Below are positions 17,530 to 26,240 of a stretch of DNA of 64,000 bases, piece after piece. This stretch comes from Flavonifractor sp. AGMB03687. Its GTDB lineage: Bacteria; Bacillota; Clostridia; Oscillospirales; Oscillospiraceae. The stretch spans positions 372,001-436,000 of the forward strand of contig NZ_JADKZI010000002.1 of assembly GCF_017811815.1 (NCBI RefSeq). Direction: 5' to 3'. Position numbers and translations under genes: made by a program. Numbering within the stretch: the first letter of the stretch is position 1; each line of letters starts with the position of its first letter. Below the pieces are notes generated by a model that worked only from the letters and a program-made list of their open reading frames with translations, made no database searches and was not told the origin of the DNA.

Positions 17530-18999
17530 ATGGAAAAGCAACGATTTTACATGCAGCCGTCGGTATTGATCAAGATCCTGGTATGCGCGGCTGTCATTGC
17601 CGCCTTCTGGTTCGCCCCGCCGGTGGCCCCCCTGACCGAAATCGGCATGCGGGTCATTGGTGTGTTTATCGGCGTAATCCTGCTGCTCTCCCTGGTGGAC
17701 ACGGTGTGGCCCGCCATGCTGGCCGTGGTGCTGCTGGGCCAGAGCGGCGTGTGCACCATCAATGAGGCGATTTCCGGCTCCATCGGCAACTGGATCATCT
17801 ATTTCGTGCTCATGAGCTTCATCATGACCCACGCCCTCAACGAGTCGGGCTTCACCGACCGGCTGGTGGCTAAGTTCATGAGTATGAAGCTGGTCAGCAA
17901 AAGTCCCTGGATTTTTACCATCTCTCTGGGTGTGCTGGGCATGCTGCTGGGCTGCTTCATGGACCAGGTGCCCGCAACCGCCTTCATGCTGGCCTTTGTC
18001 TCCCGCATCTACAAGGAGCTGGGATACACAAGCAAGGACTCCTACCCCCATGTGGCCAACATCCTCACCGTGTTTGGCGTCAACATCGGCGGCGCTATGA
18101 CCCCCATCTCCCACTCTCTGGCCATCCTGGGCATCGGCATCTATGAGGGTGCCACCGGCAACACCCTGAGCCTGTTCAGCTATCTGGCCTTCGGCGTGCC
18201 CACCGGCCTGATCCTGTTTGTGCTGCTGTGCATCGTGGTGCGGCTGCTCTCCCACCCGGATATGTCCAAGTTCAAGGACTTCAAGGTGGAGAACGTGCTC
18301 AAGAAGCAGGGCCCTATGAGCCTGCGGGAGGGCACCACCGCCGTCATCTTCTTTGTCACCGTCATCATGTGGATCCTGCCCGGCATCCTGACCATGATCA
18401 GCGATGCCGCCTGGATCACTACCTTTAATAATCTGGGCATTACCTTCTGGGCCATTATTTCCGTGGTGGTAATGGCGGTGGTCCAGATCAACGGAAAGCC
18501 CCTGCTGGACGTGAAGACCGTGGTCAACCAGAGCATCAACTGGGGCATCCTGCTCTTCATCAGCATCGGCGTCTATCTGGGCAGCGCCATGAGCGCCGAG
18601 TCCACCGGTATTGTGGCCGCCATCCAGCAGAACATCACGCCCCTGACCCAGAGTGTGGCCCCCATTGTGGTGGTCTTCCTCATTGCCGCCGTGTCCATCA
18701 TCATGACCAACTTTGCCTCCAACGTGTCTACCATCACGGTGATGACCGGTGTGGGCGTGGCTCTGGCCATGAGCAGCGGCGGGGCCATCAGCCCGGTGGG
18801 CATTGCCCTGGTGACCACCATGTGCGGCTCCTGTGCCTACCTGCTGCCCTCCTCCTTTGCCACCATTGCCATGCTGCACGGCCATGAGTACAGCAGCCGC
18901 AACAAGATCTATCTGTTCGGTATCCTGATGATCGTCATTACTTCCATTGTGATCGGATTCATCGGCTATCCCATCGGCTGCGCCCTCACCGGCGGCTGA
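17530..18999 (+). CDS. SLC13/DASS-family anion:sodium symporter (module A)
   Basis: A 489-residue membrane transporter with about 12 hydrophobic segments, typical of sodium-coupled di/tricarboxylate carriers. The two hairpin/SNT-like substrate motifs are seen as AMTPISHSLAILG and, in the second half, TNFASNVSTITVMTGVG. The ATG at 17530 has GAGGAGG eight nt upstream; a longer open frame runs upstream through the promoter and is not coding. It is very similar to the product of 31811-33277, including the N-terminus (MEKQRF versus VERQRL). The sigma-54 promoter and the neighbouring activator gene suggest induction by its substrate. Confidence 0.9.
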   Translation: MEKQRFYMQPSVLIKILVCAAVIAAFWFAPPVAPLTEIGMRVIGVFIGVILLLSLVDTVWPAMLAVVLLGQSGVCTINEAISGSIGNWIIYFVLMSFIMTHALNESGFTDRLVAKFMSMKLVSKSPWIFTISLGVLGMLLGCFMDQVPATAFMLAFVSRIYKELGYTSKDSYPHVANILTVFGVNIGGAMTPISHSLAILGIGIYEGATGNTLSLFSYLAFGVPTGLILFVLLCIVVRLLSHPDMSKFKDFKVENVLKKQGPMSLREGTTAVIFFVTVIMWILPGILTMISDAAWITTFNNLGITFWAIISVVVMAVVQINGKPLLDVKTVVNQSINWGILLFISIGVYLGSAMSAESTGIVAAIQQNITPLTQSVAPIVVVFLIAAVSIIMTNFASNVSTITVMTGVGVALAMSSGGAISPVGIALVTTMCGSCAYLLPSSFATIAMLHGHEYSSRNKIYLFGILMIVITSIVIGFIGYPIGCALTGG

Positions 19000-19009
19000 T
19001 CGAGACAAA

Positions 19010-19043
19010 AAAAGGACTTGCCGCCAAGGTCGGCGGCAGGTCC
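19010..19043 (-). terminator. Terminator of the first sigma-54 activator gene
   Basis: Hairpin built from GGACTTGCCGCC and GGCGGCAGGTCC with a seven-T run on the minus strand; it lies between convergent genes. Confidence 0.82.
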
Positions 19044-19047
19044 CCGC

Positions 19048-20508
19048 TCAGGTTTCCTCCTCCCGGTCGCTCCTGCGGTAGCGGCGGGGGAGATGGTATC
19101 GGCTCAGCTTGCGGATGAGGGTGGACACGCTGATGCCCAACCCGGCGGCGATCTCATTGAGGGTGCGCTCCTCATCCAGGTGGCTGAGCAGTACGCTGGC
19201 CTCCAGCCGCTCCATAGTCTCCTTCAGGGTGTGGGCGCTGTCCAGAGTCACCGCCGGTTCAGACTCGCTGGCCAGTTCCCGGGGCAGATAGTCCACGGTG
19301 AGCACGTCGCCGGGACAGAAGACATACATCCGCTCCACCACATTGTTCAGCTCCCGCACGTTGCCCGGCCAGGCGTAGTTGGTAAAGATGCGCTGCACCC
19401 GTACATCCAGCACCTTGCGCACTCCGTTGGTGTGGGCCAGCCGCTCCAGAGCGTGGGCCGCCAGAGGGATGATGTCCTCCTTCCGCTCCCGCAGGGGCGG
19501 AATGTGCACCGGGATCACGTTGAGCCGGTAGTACAGGTCCTGGCGGAAGCGGCCGGCGGCCACCTCCTCCTTCAGGTCCCGGTTGGTGGCCGCAATGATG
19601 CGGGCGTTCATGGGCAGCGCCTTGACGCCTCCCAGCCGGAAGAAGGTCCGATCCTGGAGCACGGTAAGCAGCTTCACCTGGAGCTGAAGGGGGAGCTCTC
19701 CGATCTCATCCAGGAACACGGTGCCACCGTCACCCAGCTCAAAGATACCGGGCTTGCCGTGTTTGTTGGCTCCGGTAAAAGCTCCCGCCTCGTAGCCAAA
19801 GAGCTCCGACTCCAGCAAATTGTCCGGAATGGCCCCGCAGGAGATCTTCACAAAGGGCTTGTCGGGACCGGAGAACTTGTGGACCATGCGGCAGAACACA
19901 TCTTTGCCCACCCCCGACTCGCCGGTGATGAGGACGGTGGACTGAACGCTGCCGATGCGGTAGGCCAGCTCCGCCAGCCCCCGCATCTGTCGGCTTTCTC
20001 CCACAATGTCGCAATCCTTCAACATCACCTGCAGCTCCTCCAGCCGCTGGTGGAGCTTCTGATTGGCCTCCTCGTGCTGCTTGACCACCTCGTCGTAGCG
20101 CAGGTAGCTCAGCTCCAGCTCCCGCCGCAGCTCGGTCAGGTCGGTCATGTCCCGCAGGTTGGCCACGATGCCCCGGAAGGTGTCGGTCCCTTTTTCGTAG
20201 AAGGGGAGTACGGTGACCATGATCTCCTGGTTGGTGTCCGCCCGGTAGCGCACCAGCTCGGTGATAGGCTGCCTGGTCTCAAATACTTTGATGGACATCC
20301 GGGCAAGGGGACGGCCCAGCTGAATCAGGTCGTAAATGCTCCGTCCCAGGATGCTCTCCTCGGAGAATCCGGTCATCTCACAGTAGGCCCGGTTCACATA
20401 GGCGATCGTCCCCGTCTCGTCGGTATACGTGAAGCCGTCGTAGGAAGTGTCCAGGATCTGGTCCAGCACGCCGCTGTCTACCAGCCGGTCAAATTGGGAT
20501 TTATCCAT
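19048..20508 (-). CDS. Sigma-54-dependent PAS/AAA+ transcriptional activator (module A)
   Basis: An enhancer-binding protein of 486 residues. Residues about 10-125 form a PAS sensor (DTSYDGFTYTDETGTIAYVN), followed by a coiled-coil linker (about 125-165). The AAA+ domain has Walker A GESGVGKD (196-203), the sigma-54 contact loop GAFTGA (242-247), Walker B TVFLDEIG and the arginine-finger region. A Fis-type helix-turn-helix ends the protein. Its gene carries its own sigma-54 promoter, so it probably autoactivates. It lies between the DASS gene and the IlvD-VOC-dehydrogenase operon and should control both. The PAS ligand is unknown. Confidence 0.94.
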   Translation of the reverse strand: MDKSQFDRLVDSGVLDQILDTSYDGFTYTDETGTIAYVNRAYCEMTGFSEESILGRSIYDLIQLGRPLARMSIKVFETRQPITELVRYRADTNQEIMVTVLPFYEKGTDTFRGIVANLRDMTDLTELRRELELSYLRYDEVVKQHEEANQKLHQRLEELQVMLKDCDIVGESRQMRGLAELAYRIGSVQSTVLITGESGVGKDVFCRMVHKFSGPDKPFVKISCGAIPDNLLESELFGYEAGAFTGANKHGKPGIFELGDGGTVFLDEIGELPLQLQVKLLTVLQDRTFFRLGGVKALPMNARIIAATNRDLKEEVAAGRFRQDLYYRLNVIPVHIPPLRERKEDIIPLAAHALERLAHTNGVRKVLDVRVQRIFTNYAWPGNVRELNNVVERMYVFCPGDVLTVDYLPRELASESEPAVTLDSAHTLKETMERLEASVLLSHLDEERTLNEIAAGLGISVSTLIRKLSRYHLPRRYRRSDREEET

Positions 20509-20560
20509 ACCGCGCTTCCTCCTTGTTTCTGTGGCGTCTGTCAGGTTCTTTCTGTATTAC

Positions 20561-20576
20561 TGCAAATTCAGTGCCA
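20561..20576 (-). promoter_or_regulatory. Sigma-54 promoter of the first activator gene
   Basis: The minus strand reads TGGCACTGAATTTGCA, a full match to TGGCAC-N5-TTGCA with GG-N10-GC spacing, 53 nt before the activator ATG. Confidence 0.85.
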
Positions 20577-20615
20577 AATCCCAGCATGCTCCGAAAACCG
20601 GCCCGTCTTGCGGCC

Positions 20616-20679
20616 GGCGGGAAAAATGCAGGGGATAAATATTCATATTTGCGCATTTGTGTCCGCTCAACCGAGCGGA
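20616..20679 (+). promoter_or_regulatory. Divergent control region of the IlvD operon
   Basis: A degenerate -24/-12 element (GG at 20616-20617, GC at 20628-20629, ten nt apart) faces the operon. Downstream are a TGCGCA core (about 20650) and a perfect inverted repeat TCCGCTC-aacc-GAGCGGA (20662-20679). These may be activator or repressor sites serving both directions. No sigma-70 promoter of quality is seen. Confidence 0.4.
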
Positions 20680-20712
20680 TATGCCTATTTCAATTTTCAG
20701 GAGGGGATCACA

Positions 20713-22416
20713 ATGAGGGATACCATACCCCCGCTGACCAGCCTTGACAGGATCTCCAACCAGGTGATCTGGAAGGGGTGCGGCTACAACGATGACGACA
20801 TGGCCCGGCCGATTATCGGCATTGCCAACGCCATGTCCGACATGGTGCCCGGCCATACCGTTCTGGATCGGGTGGCCCAGCAGGTAAAGTACGGCATCTA
20901 TCGAGCGGGAGGCACGCCGGCGGAGTTTGGCACCATCGCCTGCTGCGACGGACTGGCGGGTGGCCACAGCGGCAACAACTATGTGCTGCCCTCCCGGGAC
21001 AACATCGCCGACAGCATCGAAATCATTGCCCGTGCCCACCGCCTGGACGGCCTGGTGCTGCTGGGCAGCTGCGACAAGATCGTGCCCGGCATGCTGATGG
21101 CCGCCGCCCGGCTGGACCTGCCCTGTATCTTCGTGCCCGGGGGCAGCATGTTTTCCGGCCCCGGCTATGCTGACCAGGAGACCTCGGACACCACCAGCGT
21201 CAGCGAGGCCATGGGTCGGCTCCAAGTAGGGGAGATGGACGAGGCAGGGGTGCGGCGGCTGGGCCATGTGTGCGCGCCTACCTGCGGCTCCTGTCAGTTC
21301 ATGGGCACCGCCAACAGCATGTGCTGCCTGGCGGAGGCTCTGGGTATGACTCTGCCCGGCGGAGCGGCCATCCCTGCCGTGTTCAATGAGCGGCTGCGGT
21401 GCGCCCTGCGCAGCGGCGAGCAGATCGTGGACATGGTCCGCCGGGGCATCACCCCCCGGAAGATCATGACCTGGGAGGCCCTGGAGAACGCCATTATGCT
21501 GATGATGGCGGTGGGCGGCTCCAGCAACACCGTTATCCACAGCTGCGCCCTGGCCCACGAGCTGGGCTTTGACACAAAGGATGTATTGGACGCCTTTGAC
21601 CGGTTCAGCGAGACCATCCCTCTGCTGGTGAAGATCAACCCCGCCACCAACCGGCACGATGCGGTGGACTTCTACTACGCCGGCGGGGTGCCCCAGGTAC
21701 TGCGGCAGCTGGGCCAGCATCTCCACCGGGAGGCCCTTACCGTGACCGGGCGCACCATCGGGGAAGAGATGGACGCCTACCGCAGCCCCTATCCGCCCAA
21801 CGACGAGCTCATCCGCCCCCTGAACCGGCCCCACAGCACCTTGGGAGGGCTGGCCATCCTGCGGGGCAATCTGGCCCCCGACACCGGCGTATCCAAGCCC
21901 GCCGCCATCCATCCGGACGTGCGCCGCTTCACCGGCAAGGCCATCTGCTTTGACTCAGAGGACGCCTGCGTGGAGGCCATCGAGGCCCGGAAGGTCCATC
22001 CCGGCCATGTGGTGGTCATCCGCTACGAGGGCCCCAAGGGAGGCCCCGGCATGAAGGAGCTGTACAAGCCCATGAAGACCCTCTACGGCCAGGGTTTGGC
22101 CCGGTCCACCGCCGTCATCACCGACGGACGCTTCTCGGGCACCAACAACGGCTGCTTCGTGGGGCACATCTCCCCGGAGGCCGCCGCCGGTGGACCGCTG
22201 GCCCTGGTGGAGGACGGGGACGAGATCACCATCGACGTGGAACAGAAGACCTTGGAGCTCCACGTCAGCGAGGAGGAGCTGGCCCGCCGCCGGGCGGCGT
22301 GGCGCTATCAGCCGCCCAAGCTGACAGGTTATCTGGCCCGCTACGCGGCCATGGTCAGCTCCGCCGACCGGGGCGGCATCCTCATCCCCGGAGAGACAGG
22401 AGGTATGGAACATTGA
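20713..22416 (+). CDS. IlvD/Edd-family dehydratase (module A)
   Basis: A 567-residue iron-sulfur dehydratase that turns a 2,3-dihydroxy acid into a 2-keto-3-deoxy acid. Family motifs: IIGIANAMSDMVPGH, LPSRDNIADSIE, GSCDKIVPGM (cluster cysteine), CGSCQFMGTANSM (second cysteine), and near the C-terminus ITDGRFSGTNNG and GHISPEAAAGGP. The ATG at 20713 has AGGAGGGG at the right spacing. Although this family includes the valine/isoleucine enzyme, its setting (sigma-54 activator, anion transporter, VOC protein, hydroxyisobutyrate-type dehydrogenase) argues for catabolism of a sugar acid or dihydroxycarboxylate. The stop overlaps the next start (TTGA). Confidence 0.9.
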   Translation: MRDTIPPLTSLDRISNQVIWKGCGYNDDDMARPIIGIANAMSDMVPGHTVLDRVAQQVKYGIYRAGGTPAEFGTIACCDGLAGGHSGNNYVLPSRDNIADSIEIIARAHRLDGLVLLGSCDKIVPGMLMAAARLDLPCIFVPGGSMFSGPGYADQETSDTTSVSEAMGRLQVGEMDEAGVRRLGHVCAPTCGSCQFMGTANSMCCLAEALGMTLPGGAAIPAVFNERLRCALRSGEQIVDMVRRGITPRKIMTWEALENAIMLMMAVGGSSNTVIHSCALAHELGFDTKDVLDAFDRFSETIPLLVKINPATNRHDAVDFYYAGGVPQVLRQLGQHLHREALTVTGRTIGEEMDAYRSPYPPNDELIRPLNRPHSTLGGLAILRGNLAPDTGVSKPAAIHPDVRRFTGKAICFDSEDACVEAIEARKVHPGHVVVIRYEGPKGGPGMKELYKPMKTLYGQGLARSTAVITDGRFSGTNNGCFVGHISPEAAAGGPLALVEDGDEITIDVEQKTLELHVSEEELARRRAAWRYQPPKLTGYLARYAAMVSSADRGGILIPGETGGMEH

Positions 22417-22910
22417 AACCGCTGAATGAATATGGGATTGATCACGTGGGCTTTATCGTACCCGATCTGGAGGAGGCGGTGCGCCACGTGGAGGAGCAGT
22501 ACGGCGTCAAGAGCGTGGTGCGCATGTCGCCCTACCTCCAGCACGCCTGGACCCGGGGCGTGGACCACCCTCAGCAGTGCAAGTGCGCCATGGTCACCCT
22601 GGCCGACCACTCCTGCAAGCTGGAATTTCTGGAGCCGGTGACCGAGGGCGGCTACCACTGGGACTACATCCAGGCCGGGGGCAGAGGCATCAACCACATC
22701 TGCTTCAAGGTCCATGACTTCGATCACTGGCAGGAGCATTTCCGGGCCCTGGGCCATGACCTGTTCTTCGGCTATGAGGACGAGGACCAGGAGAACGGCT
22801 ACCGCCGCTGCCTGTATGCCCGGGATCCGGTGCTGGACATGGTATATGAGATCAAGGAGATCAACCGCTACCGCGACGCCAACGGCGTACTGGAGGAGGG
22901 AAAGGGATGA
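22413..22910 (+). CDS. VOC-superfamily metalloprotein (module A)
   Basis: A 165-residue protein with two beta-alpha-beta-beta-beta repeats of the vicinal oxygen chelate fold. The four expected metal ligands are visible: H in DHVGFIVPD, E in CKLEFLEP, H in NHICFKVHD and E in MVYEIKEI, so it should bind a divalent metal. It begins with TTG at 22413, inside the ilvD-like stop, with AGGAGG nine nt upstream. VOC enzymes with this ligand set include epimerases, glyoxalases and isomerases. In this operon it most likely epimerises or isomerises the intermediate made by the dehydratase; this is inference. Confidence 0.85.
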   Translation: MKPLNEYGIDHVGFIVPDLEEAVRHVEEQYGVKSVVRMSPYLQHAWTRGVDHPQQCKCAMVTLADHSCKLEFLEPVTEGGYHWDYIQAGGRGINHICFKVHDFDHWQEHFRALGHDLFFGYEDEDQENGYRRCLYARDPVLDMVYEIKEINRYRDANGVLEEGKG

Positions 22911-23776
22911 AGAAAATCGGATTCATCGGCCTGGGCTCCATGGGCCTGAGCATGGCTCTCAACCTGCGGAAGGCCGGCTTTGACGTAATGGGCTTCAACC
23001 GCACCCGGGAGAAGGAGGCGCCTCTGCTTCAGGCCGGTGGCCTGCCCGCCGAAAGCCTGAAAGCGGTGGGGGAGCAGTGCGAAGTGCTGGTGCTCTGCCT
23101 GCCCACCGACCGGGTGGTGGGCGAGATGCTGCTGGGTGAGGGGGGTGCTCTCACCGGAAATTCCCAGGTCCGCTGGGTGGTGGATTGCAGCACCATCGAC
23201 GTCACCGCCGCCAGGCAGCTGGGGGCCGATCTGCTGGAGCGGGGGGTCTATTATTTTGATTCCCCGGTAAGCGGCGGGCCCAAGGGGGCCCAAGACGGTA
23301 CCCTCACCATCATGGTGGGAGGCGACGAAACCCAGATGAAGAAGATCCTGCCGGTCTACCAGGCCATGGGACGCAATATCGTCCATGTGGGCCCCAATGG
23401 CTCCGCCCAGCAGTTCAAGCTCATCAACCAGATCCTCACCTGGGTGAATCACGCCGTCATCTGCGAGGCGGCGGCTCTGGCCAAGCGGGCGGGGCTGGAC
23501 GAGGACAAGCTGTACGACTGCCTCATGACCTCCTACGGCTACAGCAAGGTGCTGGAGGTGACCTACAAGAGCCACATCCAGCCTCTGAACTTTGAAAATC
23601 CCACCGGTATGAAGATGATGTGCAAGGACCTGACCCTGGCCCAGCGCTTTGCCCGCGATTACGGCGCCCAGCTGCCCATGACCGACAAGGCCATGGAGCT
23701 CTATCAAAGAGCGCTGGATGATGGATACGGCGGCTGCGATCAGTGCGTGATCCTCAAGCAGCTGCTTCAGGCATAA
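22907..23776 (+). CDS. 3-hydroxyisobutyrate/2-hydroxy-3-oxopropionate dehydrogenase-family protein (module A)
   Basis: A 289-residue NAD(P)-dependent beta-hydroxyacid dehydrogenase. The Rossmann loop is GFIGLGSMG (residues 5-13), the substrate loop is DSPVSGGPKGAQDGTL, and the catalytic lysine lies in SAQQFKLINQIL. The arginine after beta-2 (FNRTRE) suggests NADP preference. It overlaps the VOC gene by 4 nt and ends the operon at a strong terminator. Related enzymes include tartronate semialdehyde reductase and 2-hydroxymethylglutarate dehydrogenase; which one applies here cannot be decided from sequence. Confidence 0.9.
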   Translation: MKKIGFIGLGSMGLSMALNLRKAGFDVMGFNRTREKEAPLLQAGGLPAESLKAVGEQCEVLVLCLPTDRVVGEMLLGEGGALTGNSQVRWVVDCSTIDVTAARQLGADLLERGVYYFDSPVSGGPKGAQDGTLTIMVGGDETQMKKILPVYQAMGRNIVHVGPNGSAQQFKLINQILTWVNHAVICEAAALAKRAGLDEDKLYDCLMTSYGYSKVLEVTYKSHIQPLNFENPTGMKMMCKDLTLAQRFARDYGAQLPMTDKAMELYQRALDDGYGGCDQCVILKQLLQA

Positions 23777-23780
23777 AAAA

Positions 23781-23813
23781 AGAGCCGTTCCCATGACGGG
23801 AACGGCTCTTTTT
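23781..23813 (+). terminator. Bidirectional terminator between module A operon and pfp
   Basis: 12-bp stem AGAGCCGTTCCC/GGGAACGGCTCT flanked by an A-run and a T-run, between convergent genes. Confidence 0.9.
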
Positions 23814-23823
23814 GTCGGTTGGA

Positions 23824-25065
23824 TTACATGTCGACGGTCAGGACCTTCTTCAGGCGGGCAAAGCGGGGGAGAGCATTCTCCTTGGGGCCGTTGGCCTCGC
23901 CCTGGATCAGGGGCAGGACGTAGTCGATGAACTCCTGCTTCACGCCGTTGCCGGCCTCGTTGATCCACTCGCGGGGCACCTTCTTCTCGAAGTTGGCCAC
24001 GATGTCCAGGGGCTGCAGCACGGTCTCGCACTTGTAGCCGCCGTCGCGGGTGCACTGGAAGGCCACCATCTTGTCGGTGGTGCCGGCCACAGCGGCGTCC
24101 ACGGCGGTCTTACCGGCCAGGAAGGCCTCGTCGATGTCGGTCTTGGAGCCCACGTGAGAGCCGCAGCGCTGCAGCAGGGACAGCTCGATGCCGCGGACCT
24201 TGGCGCCGGTCTTGTTCTTGATGATGTCGGCCAGCTTGACAGCCAGGCCGCCCAGCTGAGCGTGACCGAAGCCGTCGGTGGCGGAGGTCTCAGCCTCGGA
24301 CACGAAGCGGCCGTCGGCGTAGTGGATGCCCTCGGACACGGCCACCATGCACTTGCCGGTCTTGTTGTAGATGGCGGTCACGTCGTTGACGAACTGATCC
24401 ATGTCGAAGTCGGTCTCGGGCAGGTAGACCAGGTCGGGGCCACAGCCGGCCACGGAAGCCAGGGCAGCGGAGCCGGCCAGCCAGCCGGCGTGACGGCCCA
24501 TGATCTCGATGACGGTGACCATGCCGGTGTCATAGACGTGGGCGTCCTGCCACACCTCGGCGCAGGAGGTGGCGATATACTTGGCGGCAGAGGCGAAGCC
24601 GGGGCAGTGGTCGGTGCCGTTCAGGTCGTTGTCGATGGTCTTGGGCACGCCCATGATGCGGCACTCATAGCCCACCTTCTGCATATACTTGGAGATCTTG
24701 TTGCAGGTGTCCATGGAGTCGTTGCCGCCGTTGTAGAAGAAGTAGCGCACGTCGTACTTCTTGAAGATCTCAAGGATACGCTTATAATCGGTATCGTCCT
24801 TGTCGGGGTCAGCCAGCTTGTAGCGGCAGGAACCCAGGGCAGAGGAGGGGGTGTACTTGAGCAGATCCAGCTCGGCGGCGTCCTCCCGGCCCATGTCGTA
24901 CAGCTTGTCGTCCAGCACGCCCTTGATGCCGTGGGCAGCGCCCAGCACGCGGGTGATGCAGTCGGTGTCCAGGGCGGTACGGATCACGCCCAGGGCACTG
25001 GCGTTGATGACGGCGGTGGGGCCGCCGGACTGGCCGATGATACAAGCGCCTCTCAGTTCACTCAT
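23824..25065 (-). CDS. pfp: Pyrophosphate-dependent 6-phosphofructokinase
   Basis: A 413-residue enzyme that reversibly phosphorylates fructose 6-phosphate with PPi. Two residues decide the donor: GGNDS (113-117) replaces the ATP-type GGDGT, and PKTIDND (141-147) has lysine where ATP enzymes have glycine. The substrate motif IEIMGRHAGW is intact. The ATG at 25065 has AGGAGGCAAC in front. It is divergent from the class II aldolase with interlocking promoters, and an ATP-type enzyme is encoded at 41901-42884. The cell therefore has both an ATP-spending irreversible enzyme and a PPi-using reversible one. Confidence 0.93.
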   Translation of the reverse strand: MSELRGACIIGQSGGPTAVINASALGVIRTALDTDCITRVLGAAHGIKGVLDDKLYDMGREDAAELDLLKYTPSSALGSCRYKLADPDKDDTDYKRILEIFKKYDVRYFFYNGGNDSMDTCNKISKYMQKVGYECRIMGVPKTIDNDLNGTDHCPGFASAAKYIATSCAEVWQDAHVYDTGMVTVIEIMGRHAGWLAGSAALASVAGCGPDLVYLPETDFDMDQFVNDVTAIYNKTGKCMVAVSEGIHYADGRFVSEAETSATDGFGHAQLGGLAVKLADIIKNKTGAKVRGIELSLLQRCGSHVGSKTDIDEAFLAGKTAVDAAVAGTTDKMVAFQCTRDGGYKCETVLQPLDIVANFEKKVPREWINEAGNGVKQEFIDYVLPLIQGEANGPKENALPRFARLKKVLTVDM

Positions 25066-25121
25066 GAAAGTTGCCTCCTGTTGGTTGAAAAATTTTTTAC
25101 AAATTTTGATTTTGCGGGAAT

Positions 25122-25150
25122 ATCATATCACGTCCTCTTGAAATTATCAA
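25122..25150 (-). promoter_or_regulatory. Promoter of pfp
   Basis: On the minus strand TTGATA (25150-25145), 17-nt spacer, TATGAT (25127-25122). The -35 lies just inside the spacer of the divergent fba promoter. Confidence 0.65.
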
Positions 25151-25166
25151 GAAGACCTGCTAAAAT
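25138..25166 (+). promoter_or_regulatory. Promoter of fba, overlapping the pfp promoter
   Basis: TTGAAA (25138-25143), 17-nt spacer, TAAAAT (25161-25166). The two polymerases would compete for the same DNA face. Confidence 0.75.
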
Positions 25167-25197
25167 CATGGTGCAATAAAAAAAGGAGATGACTGTT

Positions 25198-26163
25198 ATG
25201 CCTCTCGTAACTACCAAGGAAATGTTCCAGAAGGCCTACAACGGCGGCTACGCCGTGGGCGCCTTCAATGTCAATAACATGGAGATCGTCCAGGGCATCA
25301 CCGAGGCTGCCAAGGAAGTCAACGCCCCCCTGATCCTCCAGGTGTCCAAGGGCGCCCGTGCCTACGCCAACCACACCTACCTGGTGAAGCTGGTCGAGGC
25401 CGCCATCATTGAGACCGGTCTGCCCATCTGCCTGCACCTGGACCACGGCGACAGCTTCGAGACCTGCAAGAGCTGCATCGACGGCGGCTTCACCTCCGTC
25501 ATGATCGACGCCTCCTCCAAGCCCTTCGCTGAGAACATCGAGATCACCAAGAAGGTGGTTGAGTACGCTCACGATCACGGTGTCGTGGTCGAGGCCGAGC
25601 TGGGTGCTCTGGCCGGCGTGGAGGACGAGGTCAACGTGTCCGCCGCAGACTCCCACTACACCCGCCCCGAAGAGGTGGAGGAGTTCGTGACCAAGACCGG
25701 CTGTGACTCCCTGGCCATCGCCATCGGCACCAGCCACGGCGCTTACAAGTTCACCGCCGCTCAGTGCACCCGCAATGAGAAGGGCGAGCTGGTTCCCCCG
25801 CCCCTGCGCTTCGACATCCTGGACGAGGTCGTCAAGCGTCTGCCCGGCTTCCCCATCGTGCTCCACGGTTCTTCTTCCGTGCCTCAGGAGTTCGTGAAGA
25901 TGATCAACGAGAACGGCGGCAAGATGCCCGACGCCGTTGGCATCCCCGAGGAGCAGCTGCGTCAGGCCGCCCGCGGCGCTGTCTGTAAGATCAACATCGA
26001 CTCCGACCTGCGTCTGGCCATGACCGGCACCATCCGCAAGTTCTTCAACGATCATCCCGACAAGTTTGATCCTCGTGAGTACCTGAAGCCCGCCCGTGCC
26101 GCCATCAAGGAGCTGGTGAAGCACAAGCTCATCAACGTCCTGGGCTGCGACGGCAAGGCCTAA
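25198..26163 (+). CDS. fba: Class II fructose-bisphosphate aldolase
   Basis: A 321-residue zinc-dependent aldolase that cleaves fructose 1,6-bisphosphate to two triose phosphates, or runs in reverse in gluconeogenesis. Zinc and substrate motifs are intact: HLDHGDSFETCKSCIDGGF (with the base aspartate), VEAELGALAGVEDEV, AIAIGTSHGAYKF, and VLHGSSSVP near the C-terminus. The ATG at 25198 is used because AAAGGAG is nine nt upstream; an ATG at 25189 touches the SD. It is followed by its own terminator and shares a divergent promoter region with the PPi-phosphofructokinase. Confidence 0.95.
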   Translation: MPLVTTKEMFQKAYNGGYAVGAFNVNNMEIVQGITEAAKEVNAPLILQVSKGARAYANHTYLVKLVEAAIIETGLPICLHLDHGDSFETCKSCIDGGFTSVMIDASSKPFAENIEITKKVVEYAHDHGVVVEAELGALAGVEDEVNVSAADSHYTRPEEVEEFVTKTGCDSLAIAIGTSHGAYKFTAAQCTRNEKGELVPPPLRFDILDEVVKRLPGFPIVLHGSSSVPQEFVKMINENGGKMPDAVGIPEEQLRQAARGAVCKINIDSDLRLAMTGTIRKFFNDHPDKFDPREYLKPARAAIKELVKHKLINVLGCDGKA

Positions 26164-26182
26164 TTAAATCACCTATAAAAAA

Positions 26183-26209
26183 GGAGAGGGGAGACCCTCT
26201 CCTTTTTTT
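26183..26209 (+). terminator. Terminator of fba
   Basis: 8-bp stem GGAGAGGG/CCCTCTCC, loop GAGA, then seven T. Confidence 0.9.
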
Positions 26210-26240
26210 CGCATAGAATGGCGGGAAGGGAGAGAATGCC

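Noticed and set aside
20713-22416. Biosynthetic ilvD for branched-chain amino acids
   Set aside because: The protein family fits, but the gene is in a sigma-54 operon with a VOC protein and dehydrogenase and is away from leu genes, so I did not give the ilvD symbol.
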